From CAZSBG01 sp964605145 (lineage in GTDB: Bacteria > Zhuqueibacterota > Zhuqueibacteria > Thermofontimicrobiales > Thermofontimicrobiaceae): DNA of 64,000 bases. The notes under the pieces were generated by a model. It was not told the origin of the DNA and ran no database searches. It saw nothing but the letters and a program-made list of their open reading frames with translations. The position numbers and the translations under genes are program-made. Where the stretch lies: the NCBI GenBank assembly GCA_964605145.1, contig CAZSBG010000007.1, positions 36,391 to 100,390 of the forward strand. Reading direction: 5' to 3'. Below are positions 16,350 through 24,600 of this stretch, one piece after another. Position 1 is the first letter of the stretch. Every line of letters starts with the position of its first letter.

Positions 16350-17066
16350 TCAGTCACGCACCGGAATGGTATGACCGTACACCTCGATAAATTCACTGAT
16401 ACCCTGGTACGTTAGCTGTGCTGCCTGTGAAATGTTTTTCTGCAATCTCATCACCTCATTATCTTCTGCATTATCAAAATAAAAATACTCGATGACAGCC
16501 ATTACAATGCCCCTCGATTCACGCCAAAATGCTCGTTCATCATGGAATTCATCGCAAAACAAGCCCCGCGATTTTGTCGGAAGCCGCAACAACGAATTGT
16601 TCAAAGCGGCAGCTAATTTCCTGCCAAGATTGGCCAGGGAATGATGCCATACCTCATAACCAAAGGCTTCTCCGCCATTGGAGTTGGCATGAATAGAAAC
16701 GGCAATATCTGCGTCGCAGTAACGGATACCCATGGCATCTGCATTGATCGCCCTGTTGATATCCTGACCTACATTCCAAACGCTCTGGGGCGCGCCCACA
16801 TCTCTGAAAAAAAGATGTGAACCTTCCATCCATTTCTGCTTTCCACTCTCCCCGATTTCCTCGTTGAAAAAATCCCGGTTCATAAATACGCTAAATCGAG
16901 AGTCTTCATCTAACAGAACAAACAGTTCCCGGGCGACCAGCACCGTCCAGAAATCCTCGACAACGCCAAAGTAGCTGCGGCGCTGCGTCATCCAGTGCCT
17001 GTATTCTTCATTATAATAAATGCCGTGGCCAGCGCTTAAATATATTTTGAAAATTCTTTCGGACAT
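16350..17066 (-). CDS. Amidase_3-type zinc N-acetylmuramoyl-L-alanine amidase-like protein
   Basis: A 238-residue protein with the Amidase_3 fold. The first zinc His is in SAGHG (about residue 13), the Glu ligand in GVVEDFW (about 33), the second His in VSIHANS (about 128), and the catalytic Glu in VIEYFYFDNAEDN (near residue 204). These enzymes cleave the MurNAc-L-Ala bond of peptidoglycan. No signal peptide is visible, unlike most cell-wall amidases, so it may be cytoplasmic, exported by another route, or start elsewhere. It ends 78 bp before the small Cys-rich gene and starts 25 bp after the YARHG gene, suggesting a three-gene transcript. Confidence 0.85.
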   Translation of the reverse strand: MSERIFKIYLSAGHGIYYNEEYRHWMTQRRSYFGVVEDFWTVLVARELFVLLDEDSRFSVFMNRDFFNEEIGESGKQKWMEGSHLFFRDVGAPQSVWNVGQDINRAINADAMGIRYCDADIAVSIHANSNGGEAFGYEVWHHSLANLGRKLAAALNNSLLRLPTKSRGLFCDEFHDERAFWRESRGIVMAVIEYFYFDNAEDNEVMRLQKNISQAAQLTYQGISEFIEVYGHTIPVRD

Positions 17067-17091
17067 TGTCTATCAATTCAATTTAATATCA

Positions 17092-18126
17092 TTAATTTTG
17101 ATTATTCCGCTTTTTCTCAATGGCATGAATGGTTCTCATTGTTTCGATATCCCAGCTTGATAGTAGCCAATTGTCATAGCCTGCATTTTCAGCATACCAG
17201 GGCTGGGAATTAAAATATTCTTTGAGCCACGGGACATCAAACTCCCGACCATATTTTGCAAAGAATGAGTTTCTCAGAATGATTAATTCTTCTTTTGTCA
17301 TGTCCTTCAGTTCATCCTCGGATGGCGGCTCAAGATAAAATTCAGGCGGAGAATAGAGCCCAACCGGTTCGCTATATTCGTATCGTTTAATCAGGCGGTC
17401 ATCGTATGCTCGACTGGATTTATCTACGACACCGAACCAGTCATCGCTCAGATATGTACGGATAACAATATAATCAGGGTAAAACGACCAGAATGATCCG
17501 ATGTTCAGCGGCAACTGAAATTCATTTTCAGCTCGGGCTTCATAATCCTGCCTCACCCATTTCATCAAATCGATATACCACGATTCCTGATTCGACGAAT
17601 CGTAAATTGAGGGCGGTTTTTTCACAATGAAATTGAACGTGATTTTAATTTTAATCTCTTCGTTCGGATCAAAATTCAGATCCCAAACATTTAAATAACC
17701 AATTCCCGTGCCATTATCCGCGCTCCACTGCACTCCGGTCGTCTCAACATAATTTGTACACGGAATCATCTTATTGATATTTGTGATCTGCGTATTATTT
17801 ACAAAGACATTGAATTGCTCAAACCGATCGCAATATTCCTGGCCTTCAATCATCTGCACATCAAAGCCGGCAGGAAACCCGACGCGATGAAACAAGGCCT
17901 GGTCGCGCATGTTTTTGAGCACAGCCCTGTACTCCACCATCCATATACCAAGCGGATGATGATACAAATCCACTTCTTCATTGACCATTTTTATTTCCTC
18001 GCAGGAAACAAACATAACCTGTCGATTTTTGAGCGGACGGATTGGACCGATCAGAGCATCCGCTCGCTGTGGGCAGATTAGGATAAACACAATAAAAGTA
18101 ATAGCAGCATTTCGCAAGAAAATCAT
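17092..18126 (-). CDS. Exported YARHG-domain protein
   Basis: A 344-residue secreted protein with an N-terminal signal peptide (AAITFIVFILICPQRADA). The middle region (about 30-245) is a beta-rich domain of unknown function, resembling DUF4424-like periplasmic domains only loosely. Residues about 262-330 are a YARHG domain (LKDMTKEELIILRNSFFAKYGREF...YFNSQPWY), an extracellular domain often found with cell-wall-associated proteins. An AGAGGATT ribosome-binding site precedes the ATG. The next gene downstream is the peptidoglycan amidase (25 bp away), which supports a cell-envelope role. Confidence 0.85.
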   Translation of the reverse strand: MIFLRNAAITFIVFILICPQRADALIGPIRPLKNRQVMFVSCEEIKMVNEEVDLYHHPLGIWMVEYRAVLKNMRDQALFHRVGFPAGFDVQMIEGQEYCDRFEQFNVFVNNTQITNINKMIPCTNYVETTGVQWSADNGTGIGYLNVWDLNFDPNEEIKIKITFNFIVKKPPSIYDSSNQESWYIDLMKWVRQDYEARAENEFQLPLNIGSFWSFYPDYIVIRTYLSDDWFGVVDKSSRAYDDRLIKRYEYSEPVGLYSPPEFYLEPPSEDELKDMTKEELIILRNSFFAKYGREFDVPWLKEYFNSQPWYAENAGYDNWLLSSWDIETMRTIHAIEKKRNNQN

Positions 18127-18586
18127 AGCAACAATCCTCTTTTTCGCATGTCAGAATCGATTAGTTCAGATTGAAAATATTTTTGCTGAAGCACTAAGAA
18201 TTCGGCCAATCAATATATTGGTATACATTATTCAGACTGTACAATATCCGTCACCGTCTATAAGATATGACCTATTTTCGTCCATAAAAATTGAATTGAA
18301 TGAAAATTTTTCATTTTTTATTTAAAAAATAAAATCCGTGTAATAAATTTGTTCAAAATATGATTTTTTGAAATAAATAAATTACCAATGTGTATTTTAA
18401 TTAATAACTATCACTTGAGCCTGTTTTACCCCCTGAAGCCAAAACGACATAAATTTTTGTTTTTTATCTTCTTTTAATTCCTAATAAATGTAATTTCATA
18501 TTTTTTTCATGCAATATAAATTACCCATATTTTTAAGTAAAACAAAGCAAATAAAAGTTGATTATTCTTTGTAACATTATTATTTG

Positions 18587-18602
18587 CGGCATGACATTTG
18601 CA
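18587..18602 (+). promoter_or_regulatory. Probable sigma-54 promoter for coiled-coil gene
   Basis: CGGCAT, five bases, TTGCA with the required GG-N10-GC spacing. The first base departs from TGGCAC. It lies about 70 bp upstream of the GTG start at 18672 in an otherwise empty 545-bp gap (18127..18671), which puts a transcript start at about 18614. Confidence 0.45.
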
Positions 18603-18671
18603 AAAATATATTTTATCAAACAGGCCATCAAAAAAAACAAGCCAATCATCGAAAACTTCAGGAGGTCGCCT

Positions 18672-19268
18672 GTGTTTCGTCTTAATCTTTCCTTCAACAA
18701 AAGCCCGGCGCGAACAAGTAAAGATTCAATCTTACACCGCTTCATTGAATTTGATCCAGAAAATTTAGAAAAACTAATGAATCAGTTTTCCCAGCAGAAA
18801 AAACTGATCGAAGACCTCGAAAAGTCAAATGAAGAATTGGAGGCAAGGTTAAATGCCTTCCAGGACATCATTTTGAAATATGAATCAATTTTTCGGGAAG
18901 AAATTAGCCTTTATCGATTGCACAAATCTAAACTCACAACAATCGAAAAAGCATTCGAAAAATCTGAATCATTCAGCAAAGAAATTGAGCAACAAATTAC
19001 ATCCTTTGTCGATACCTATACAACCCAAGAAAACAAGAACAGCCGATTTCACTCCCTGAAGCGCATTATTCTCCGATTCTTCCACCAAAACAAACTGAAT
19101 AAAAAAGATACCCTTTTAAAGCTGAACGAGATTAATGGCATCATCAGTGATAAACAACAACTTCTGGAACGATATCATTGGGATGTTAAAAATTGGCAAA
19201 AAAAAATGTCCATATCCATTTCCAACTCCGAACCACATAGTATGATAAAGCAAGTTGTTGGTTTATAA
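18672..19268 (+). CDS. Coiled-coil hypothetical protein
   Basis: A 198-residue, mostly helical, charged protein with heptad-like stretches (about residues 25-110 and 150-180) and no membrane segment. The frame opens at 18558, but an AGGAGGT six bases before the GTG at 18672 fixes the start there. I recognise no family. A strong terminator follows at 19297..19338 and a sigma-54-like promoter precedes it, so it is a single-gene transcript. Function unknown; a structural or scaffolding role is only a guess from the coiled coil. Confidence 0.75.
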   Translation: MFRLNLSFNKSPARTSKDSILHRFIEFDPENLEKLMNQFSQQKKLIEDLEKSNEELEARLNAFQDIILKYESIFREEISLYRLHKSKLTTIEKAFEKSESFSKEIEQQITSFVDTYTTQENKNSRFHSLKRIILRFFHQNKLNKKDTLLKLNEINGIISDKQQLLERYHWDVKNWQKKMSISISNSEPHSMIKQVVGL

Positions 19269-19296
19269 TATATAAAATTCAAAAAATAGAATCAAT

Positions 19297-19338
19297 AAAA
19301 AACTCAATGCTAAAATTTTTAGTGTTGAGTTTTTTTTT
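19297..19338 (+). terminator. Rho-independent terminator
   Basis: A near-perfect 17-19 bp stem (AACTCAATGCTAAAA pairing with TTTTAGTGTTGAGTT) followed by nine T residues. It closes the coiled-coil gene 18672..19268. Mobile element A copy 2 begins 18 bp beyond it. Confidence 0.88.
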
Positions 19339-19356
19339 GCCTACTCCAAATATTCA

Positions 19357-19645
19357 CTACCGGACACTTTTCAAATTATGTTCGGTAGAGCTGTCATTCC
19401 CGTAACGTAGGCGCTCCTTTCTTTCGCATGCCTGCACAGCCACATTGAATAATTAAATGAGTGCAGGCTTTGCTTTTTGTCGTAGATGCGCCATCTTTTT
19501 GGAGGACGGGAATCTCCTAAAATTTTGTCAAATGGAAACCCGATAGAAGCACAGTCTGCATTCCCTTAAAATACAATGTAACTGTAAAGGCATTCGGGCA
19601 TGACAATTTGATCAAAAATGTCATTTTGTAAAAAGTGTTCGGTAG
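19357..19645. repeat. Dispersed inverted-repeat (MITE-like) element, family A, copy 2
   Basis: A 289-bp element with terminal repeats CTACCGGACACTTTT (left) and the complement of CTACCGAACACTTTT (right), 14/15 matching. The inner TGTCATTCCCG / GGGCATGACA pair is shared with copy 1 at 5572. It carries about 67 bp extra that can fold into a GCCTGCAC...GTGCAGGC hairpin, itself flanked by GTAGGCGC / GCGCC. In both copies the left flank reads TTCA. It is inserted immediately after the terminator at 19297..19338. Confidence 0.82.
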
Positions 19646-19985
19646 CGAAACCAAATATTAAATTTTTATTGCAGAAATAAGTTTTTGTTAATTTTTTTAA
19701 TATTTCAACCGAATGTTTAATATGGCCAAAAAGTAAAGTGATAACCCAGCGTGGCAAAGCCGCACATAATAATACTTGATGAGCGATTCATATTTAATTC
19801 TTTTGCACAAATTATCAAAAGTTGCTCGGTAATAACATAAATTAAATCGAGCCATTTGAATTTCACTTTATAGTCTGATGATGTAATTCTGACTGGTTAA
19901 CATTCGTATAATCATTTTTATGTGATCAGTCGAATTTAATGAATTCACCCCCAAAAAAAATAAATAAAATGCTTTGAATAATGAA
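19646..19985. other. 340-bp AT-rich gap, promoter region of the sugar-kinase operon
   Basis: No supported gene. It presumably contains the promoter for 19986..22279. I see no convincing sigma-54 element, riboswitch or strong hairpin. Confidence 0.5.
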
Positions 19986-21095
19986 ATGAATTTTATAAAT
20001 TATACAACATTACAAAAATCGCAACCAGCAGTAATCCATTTAGAGTCGAACGACAGAGATTACATGAAATTATTAGCCGAACTCTTTGAACAAAAATACG
20101 GGATTCTTCCGAAAAAAATAGTACCACTTAGGAGCGATGGATCAGACAGAAAAATATACCGCGTCTTTTCCGGCCGGGATACGGTTATTGGCATTATCGG
20201 CAACAATTACGATGAGAACGCTGCATTTCTTTCCTTTTCCAATCATTTCAGAGAACGCGGACTTCGGGTACCTGAAATTTTCATCCAGGATTTGGAGGCC
20301 GGCGCCTATCTTGAAGAAGACCTTGGCGACGACACACTGTTTTTATGGATGATGAAAATCAGAGACCAGCACGGACTGACGGAACAGGTGAAAGAGATGT
20401 ATCGCCAGGTCATTAAATACCTTCCCAAGTTTCAAATATCCGAAGGTCGAAATGTTGATTATTCTCTTTGTTACCAGCATGATGAATTTGGGGAGGAATC
20501 CATGCTGTGGGATTTGAATTATTTCAAGCATCGATTCCTGGATGAATTTTACAAGCTTCCCATGGACGCCGCATCGCTGGAAACTGATTTCAACACCCTG
20601 ATGGGCTTTCTTCTTGAAGAGGACAGGAGTTTTTTTCTCTACAGAGACTTCCAATCCCGTAACGTGATGATTAAAAACAACCTGCCCTATTTCATCGATT
20701 ATCAATCAGGCAGGCACGGCGCGCTGCAGTACGATGTCGCCTCTCTCCTGTATGATGCCAAAGCTGATTTACCGGAGTCATTTCGGGAAGAACTTATTCA
20801 TGTATATTTAGAAGAAGTGCAAAAATATGCAGATGTAAATTCGGATCGATTCCTGAAATATTTTTATGGATTTGTGCTCATCAGAATTATGCAGGCATTT
20901 GGCGCGTACGGATATTTAAGTGTCGTAAAAAAGAAAAAACATTTTTTCAAAAGCGTGCCATTTGCCATCAGCAACCTAAAAATATTGCTGGATAAAAAAT
21001 TACCGATTCTCGAAAAATTACCGGTATTAAGAAAAGTCTACTCGAATCTGGTGTCAGATGAATCATTGACAAAGTTTGAAAGGGACGATGATTAA
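19986..21095 (+). CDS. APH-family sugar kinase, AmgK-like
   Basis: A 369-residue phosphotransferase of the aminoglycoside-phosphotransferase fold. The catalytic loop is YRDFQSRNVM (about residue 222) and the metal-binding segment is FIDYQSGRHG (about 237). The gene order kinase / RapZ-C / nucleotidyltransferase suggests an anomeric amino-sugar kinase like AmgK (GlcNAc/MurNAc 1-kinase) in cell-wall recycling rather than drug resistance. I chose the ATG at 19986; TTG at 19974 and ATG at 20064 are alternatives, and no strong ribosome-binding site decides. Its stop overlaps the next start (ATGATTAA). Substrate is inferred from context, not seen. Confidence 0.85.
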   Translation: MNFINYTTLQKSQPAVIHLESNDRDYMKLLAELFEQKYGILPKKIVPLRSDGSDRKIYRVFSGRDTVIGIIGNNYDENAAFLSFSNHFRERGLRVPEIFIQDLEAGAYLEEDLGDDTLFLWMMKIRDQHGLTEQVKEMYRQVIKYLPKFQISEGRNVDYSLCYQHDEFGEESMLWDLNYFKHRFLDEFYKLPMDAASLETDFNTLMGFLLEEDRSFFLYRDFQSRNVMIKNNLPYFIDYQSGRHGALQYDVASLLYDAKADLPESFREELIHVYLEEVQKYADVNSDRFLKYFYGFVLIRIMQAFGAYGYLSVVKKKKHFFKSVPFAISNLKILLDKKLPILEKLPVLRKVYSNLVSDESLTKFERDDD

Positions 21096-21483
21096 TCTTA
21101 TAGTCGATATTTACAGTTTCGGATTTCACTATTCAGGGATTCCATCAGATGACTCAGGAAATAATGGAGGCTTTGTTTTTGACTGCCGGTTCATTCCCAA
21201 TCCAGGACGAGAGCCGCAATACATGAATCTGACCGGTCGGGACGCCGCTGTCATTGAATTCCTCGAAAAACATCATGAAGTGGACCAATATTTCAGCCAT
21301 GTAGCGAACATTGTAGACATGGCGATCGAAAATTATTCGCAACGGGAATTCAATCATCTGATGGTATCATTTGGCTGCACCGGGGGACAACATCGTTCCG
21401 TCTATTTTGCGGAACGGTTACTCAAATATTTATCCGATAAAAAGATCAATGCTCGAATCCATCACATGGAGCAGAATTTTTAG
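21088..21483 (+). CDS. Stand-alone RapZ C-terminal-domain protein
   Basis: A 131-residue protein equal to the C-terminal domain of RapZ (YvcJ): SFGFHYSGIP, FDCRFIPNPG near the N-terminus and SFGCTGGQHRSV near residue 98. In E. coli this domain binds glucosamine-6-phosphate and the small RNAs that control its synthesis; the N-terminal ATPase domain is absent here. The ATG at 21088 overlaps the kinase stop. Neighbouring kinase and nucleotidyltransferase genes suggest it senses or handles an amino-sugar phosphate. Related bacteria may carry the kinase and this domain as a single fusion (from memory, unchecked). Confidence 0.9.
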   Translation: MINLIVDIYSFGFHYSGIPSDDSGNNGGFVFDCRFIPNPGREPQYMNLTGRDAAVIEFLEKHHEVDQYFSHVANIVDMAIENYSQREFNHLMVSFGCTGGQHRSVYFAERLLKYLSDKKINARIHHMEQNF

Positions 21484-21526
21484 GTGTTAAACATATTTAA
21501 GAAAAACAAAGACTTTTAGCCGCACC

Positions 21527-22279
21527 ATGAAAGCGATGATTCTCGCTGCCGGATACGGCACACGACTGAGACCTCTGACCGACACAATCCCAAAAGCTTT
21601 GGTGGAAATTAATGGCACACCATTGATTGAATTGGTGATCAAAAAATTAATTGCCGCCGGCGTCCGGGAAATTGTCATTAACCTGCATCATTTCGCTGAT
21701 CAGATTGTTAATTTTATTGAAATTAACGATAATTTTGGGACCACAATTCATTTCTCACACGAGCAGAAAATTTTAGGCACCGGTGGCGGCCTGTTGAAGG
21801 CATCAAAGTTTTTGAAAAATGAAATGCCATTCATCCTCCATAACGTGGATATCATATCGAGCGTGTCACTCGAGATAATGCTTGAACATCACAAAAGCAG
21901 TGAAGCCTTGGCGACCCTGGCGCTGATGAATCGCGAAACTTCCAGATACTTTATTGTCGATGAACAAAACCAGATTTGCGGTCACGAAAATGTGACCAAA
22001 AATCTGGTCCGCATGAGGCGACAGCCTGTGGGAAAAACAACGCGCAAAGCCTTTTGCGGGATCCATATTATTTCACCTGAAATATTCAATTACATGGAAA
22101 AGTCGAGCCACTTTTCAATCGTGGACGACTATCTGAATGTGATTGAAAATGGACATTCAGTTTCAGAATTTCCGGCAGATCGTTATTATTGGAAAGATAT
22201 TGGCAAACAGGAGACTCTGAACGAAATTCATACGGATATAAAGAATGGAATTGTAACGCTTGAAAATTTGATTCACTGA
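21527..22279 (+). CDS. MurU-like sugar-1-phosphate nucleotidyltransferase
   Basis: A 250-residue NDP-sugar pyrophosphorylase-fold protein. The signature is AAGYGTRLRPLTDTIPKAL at the N-terminus. It also has GTGGGLLKA near residue 86, HNVDII near 105 (metal Asp), and a C-terminal YYWKDIGK. It is most like MurU (MurNAc-1-phosphate uridylyltransferase) and related mannose-1-phosphate enzymes. With the upstream AmgK-like kinase it would convert a free amino sugar to NDP-sugar in two steps. The nucleotide and sugar cannot be told from sequence alone. The gene follows the RapZ-C gene by 43 bp. Confidence 0.9.
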   Translation: MKAMILAAGYGTRLRPLTDTIPKALVEINGTPLIELVIKKLIAAGVREIVINLHHFADQIVNFIEINDNFGTTIHFSHEQKILGTGGGLLKASKFLKNEMPFILHNVDIISSVSLEIMLEHHKSSEALATLALMNRETSRYFIVDEQNQICGHENVTKNLVRMRRQPVGKTTRKAFCGIHIISPEIFNYMEKSSHFSIVDDYLNVIENGHSVSEFPADRYYWKDIGKQETLNEIHTDIKNGIVTLENLIH

Positions 22280-22362
22280 AAATTGATTTCGCGAAACAAC
22301 CTGCGCAATATTCTTGAATTCTCACATATTTTTTACCCAAATACCAAAGAGGGAGATGCACC

Positions 22363-23745
22363 ATGCTCAAAAAATTTACACTTATTTTGGCTCTGTTTTT
22401 TCTCACCGCCACCAGTCTTTTTGCAGAGGACCATTCTGAACTGGTGGAAGGTCCAATCAATTCACCACTTGAAGCGACTGAACAATGCCTTGTCTGCCAC
22501 GAAGAAGTGGGCACCGACCTGATGAAGACCCAGCACTGGACATGGCTTGGCGAAGAGTTCAGTCTCCCCGGCCATGGAAAAATCCGAATGGGCAAACAGA
22601 ATCTCGTAAATAACTTTTGTATTGCAGTTCCATCTAACTGGCCGCGTTGCACAAGCTGTCATATCAGCTACGGCTGGAAAGACGCGTCCTTCGACCTGGA
22701 TGATCCATCAAATATTGACTGCCTCATCTGTCACGACCAGACTGGCACATACAAAAAAATCCCGACCGGCGCAGGCATGCCGTTTGAAAATGTGGATTTG
22801 CTCAAAGTCGCCCAGAGTGTTGGCAGCACCACGCGCCAGAACTGCGGCATCTGCCATTTCGATGGCGGAGGCGGAGACGGTGTGAAACATGGCGATCTGG
22901 ATCGAAGCCTGCTCAAACCCACTCGCGAACTTGATGTGCACATGGGCGGCAATGATTTCACGTGCACCGAATGCCATACCACTGAAAACCACAAAATTTT
23001 GGGCGCATCGCATTCATCCATGGCAGCGAACACCAATCATATCTACTGCACAGATTGCCACGATTCTGAACCCCATGTGAAAGAAAAGCTGAACAAACAC
23101 TCCAACGCGGTAGCATGCCAGACCTGTCATATCCCGGAATTTGGACGGGGCAATCCAACGAAAGTCTGGTGGGATTGGTCTACCGCAGGTAAAGATACGC
23201 AATTGGCCAAAGACGAGAATGGAAAAGAATTGTATAACAAGAAAAAGGGCACCTTCAAATGGGCGAAGAACGTCACCTCTGAATACCGATGGTTTAATGG
23301 TCAGGCAATGTACTATAAAATTGGTGAAAAAATTAATCCGGATGAAACCGTAAAACTGAATAAATTGAATGGAAAAATCACGGATGCAAACGCGAAAATT
23401 TATCCGTTTAAAATAATGCGTGGTAAACAAATTTACGATGCCGGCAATAACGTGCTCATCATTCCAAAGCTTTTCGGTGAAAATGGATATTGGAAATCCT
23501 GGGACTGGGATATTGCATCCCGCGAAGGGATGAAAGCCGTAAATCTGGAATATTCCGGTGAATTCGATTTTGTGGAAACCGAATTATTCATACCCATCCA
23601 CCACATGGTAGCGCCCAAAGAAAATATACTGAAATGTTACGATTGCCATCATAAAAGTAAAAGCATACTTGATTGGGAAATGCTTGGCTACTCAGGGGAT
23701 CCCATGAGCAAAAAAGTCAAAAAGAAAATGGATTTGGTGAAGTAG
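22363..23745 (+). CDS. Octaheme c-type cytochrome, tetrathionate reductase (Otr) family
   Basis: A 460-residue periplasmic cytochrome with a Sec signal (FTLILALFFLTATSLFA) and eight CxxCH haem motifs. Seven are at about residues 42, 96, 120, 161, 201, 229 and 252, and the last (CYDCHH) is near 427. The spacing and the stretch HWTWLGEEFSLPGHG match the Shewanella octaheme tetrathionate reductase family, whose members reduce tetrathionate, nitrite or hydroxylamine in vitro. Physiological role here is unknown. A GGGAGA ribosome-binding site precedes the ATG. The stop codon abuts the start of a broken Fe-S gene (23746), and a sensor kinase follows. Confidence 0.93.
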   Translation: MLKKFTLILALFFLTATSLFAEDHSELVEGPINSPLEATEQCLVCHEEVGTDLMKTQHWTWLGEEFSLPGHGKIRMGKQNLVNNFCIAVPSNWPRCTSCHISYGWKDASFDLDDPSNIDCLICHDQTGTYKKIPTGAGMPFENVDLLKVAQSVGSTTRQNCGICHFDGGGGDGVKHGDLDRSLLKPTRELDVHMGGNDFTCTECHTTENHKILGASHSSMAANTNHIYCTDCHDSEPHVKEKLNKHSNAVACQTCHIPEFGRGNPTKVWWDWSTAGKDTQLAKDENGKELYNKKKGTFKWAKNVTSEYRWFNGQAMYYKIGEKINPDETVKLNKLNGKITDANAKIYPFKIMRGKQIYDAGNNVLIIPKLFGENGYWKSWDWDIASREGMKAVNLEYSGEFDFVETELFIPIHHMVAPKENILKCYDCHHKSKSILDWEMLGYSGDPMSKKVKKKMDLVK

Positions 23746-24571
23746 GTGGGATTTCCACGTGCCATTGTCAGAATTATCCAGAAAGGCTTTAAGTTTCGTT
23801 TCATATTAGCGAGACTCACGCATATTCCCTTACTGGGAAAATGGATTGATCACCTGCTTTTTCGCGACGACAGCATAATCTATTTACCTCAAAACAAAGT
23901 TGTATTGCTGAATAAAAAAATCGGTGAATTAGAAAATTTTGACAACATGGCGCTGCCGTCGCGTGTGGTTGATCATTTTGTGTAAAAATCCAACTATCAC
24001 TGGATCACAAAATTTTGTATTTGCCGTGACTCGGCCGGATGCAAAGATTATCCCATAGACCTGGGCTGCCTTTTTGGGGCAGCGCAATCACAGGGATCAA
24101 CCCTCAAATTGGTCGTCGCGTTACAAAAAGTGAAGCGTTAGCCCATCTGGAAAATTGTGGGCAACATGGTCTGGTGCATTGAATCGGCAGGAATAAGCTG
24201 GACTCGGTATGGCTGAACGTTCAGCCGGGAAATCGATTGTTGACAATTTGTAACTGCTGCCCTTGCTGTTGCCTTTGGAAAATGCTGCCATCTCTGACGC
24301 CTCAGATCAGCGGGCATGTAATGCGTATGCCGGGCGTAACAGTATCCATCACCGAACGATGCATCGGCTGTGGTATTTGCATCGACGGGATCTGCTTTGT
24401 GAATGCAATTCAAATATATAATCAACGGGCAGTAATAACCGATGAGTGCCGTGGTTGTGGCCGCTGCGTGACAGTTTGTCCGCAGCAGGCAATTGAATTA
24501 CGCATTGATTCAACCACGAATTACTTTCATGAATCAGTGAGCAAGATCACGTCTTTAGTGGACGTGACATA
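23746..24571 (+). pseudogene. Broken 4Fe-4S ferredoxin-like protein gene
   Basis: Three open segments join into one protein of about 275 residues that resembles a known Fe-S protein family. Segment 1 (GTG at 23746) runs to an in-frame TAA at 23983. The same frame continues as KSNYHWITKFCICRDS, CKDYPIDLGCLF until about 24080. The homologous reading then switches frame (ITGINPQIGRRV...) and is interrupted again by TGA at 24180 before continuing as NKLDSVW, CNCCPCCC and two ferredoxin motifs (CIGCGICIDGIC, CRGCGRCVTVCP) to a TAA at 24569. So there are two nonsense codons and one frameshift within 200 bp. The final 111 codons (from 24237) are intact and could still encode a small ferredoxin. Sequencing error is the alternative explanation. 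Confidence 0.8.
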
Positions 24572-24600
24572 ATTTTTTTCAATGAAAATTTTGAAAAGAA

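Noticed and set aside
24180..24182. TGA in the Fe-S gene as a selenocysteine codon
   Set aside because: The homologous position is not Cys-like and no SECIS-like hairpin follows; a TAA and a frameshift nearby point to gene damage.
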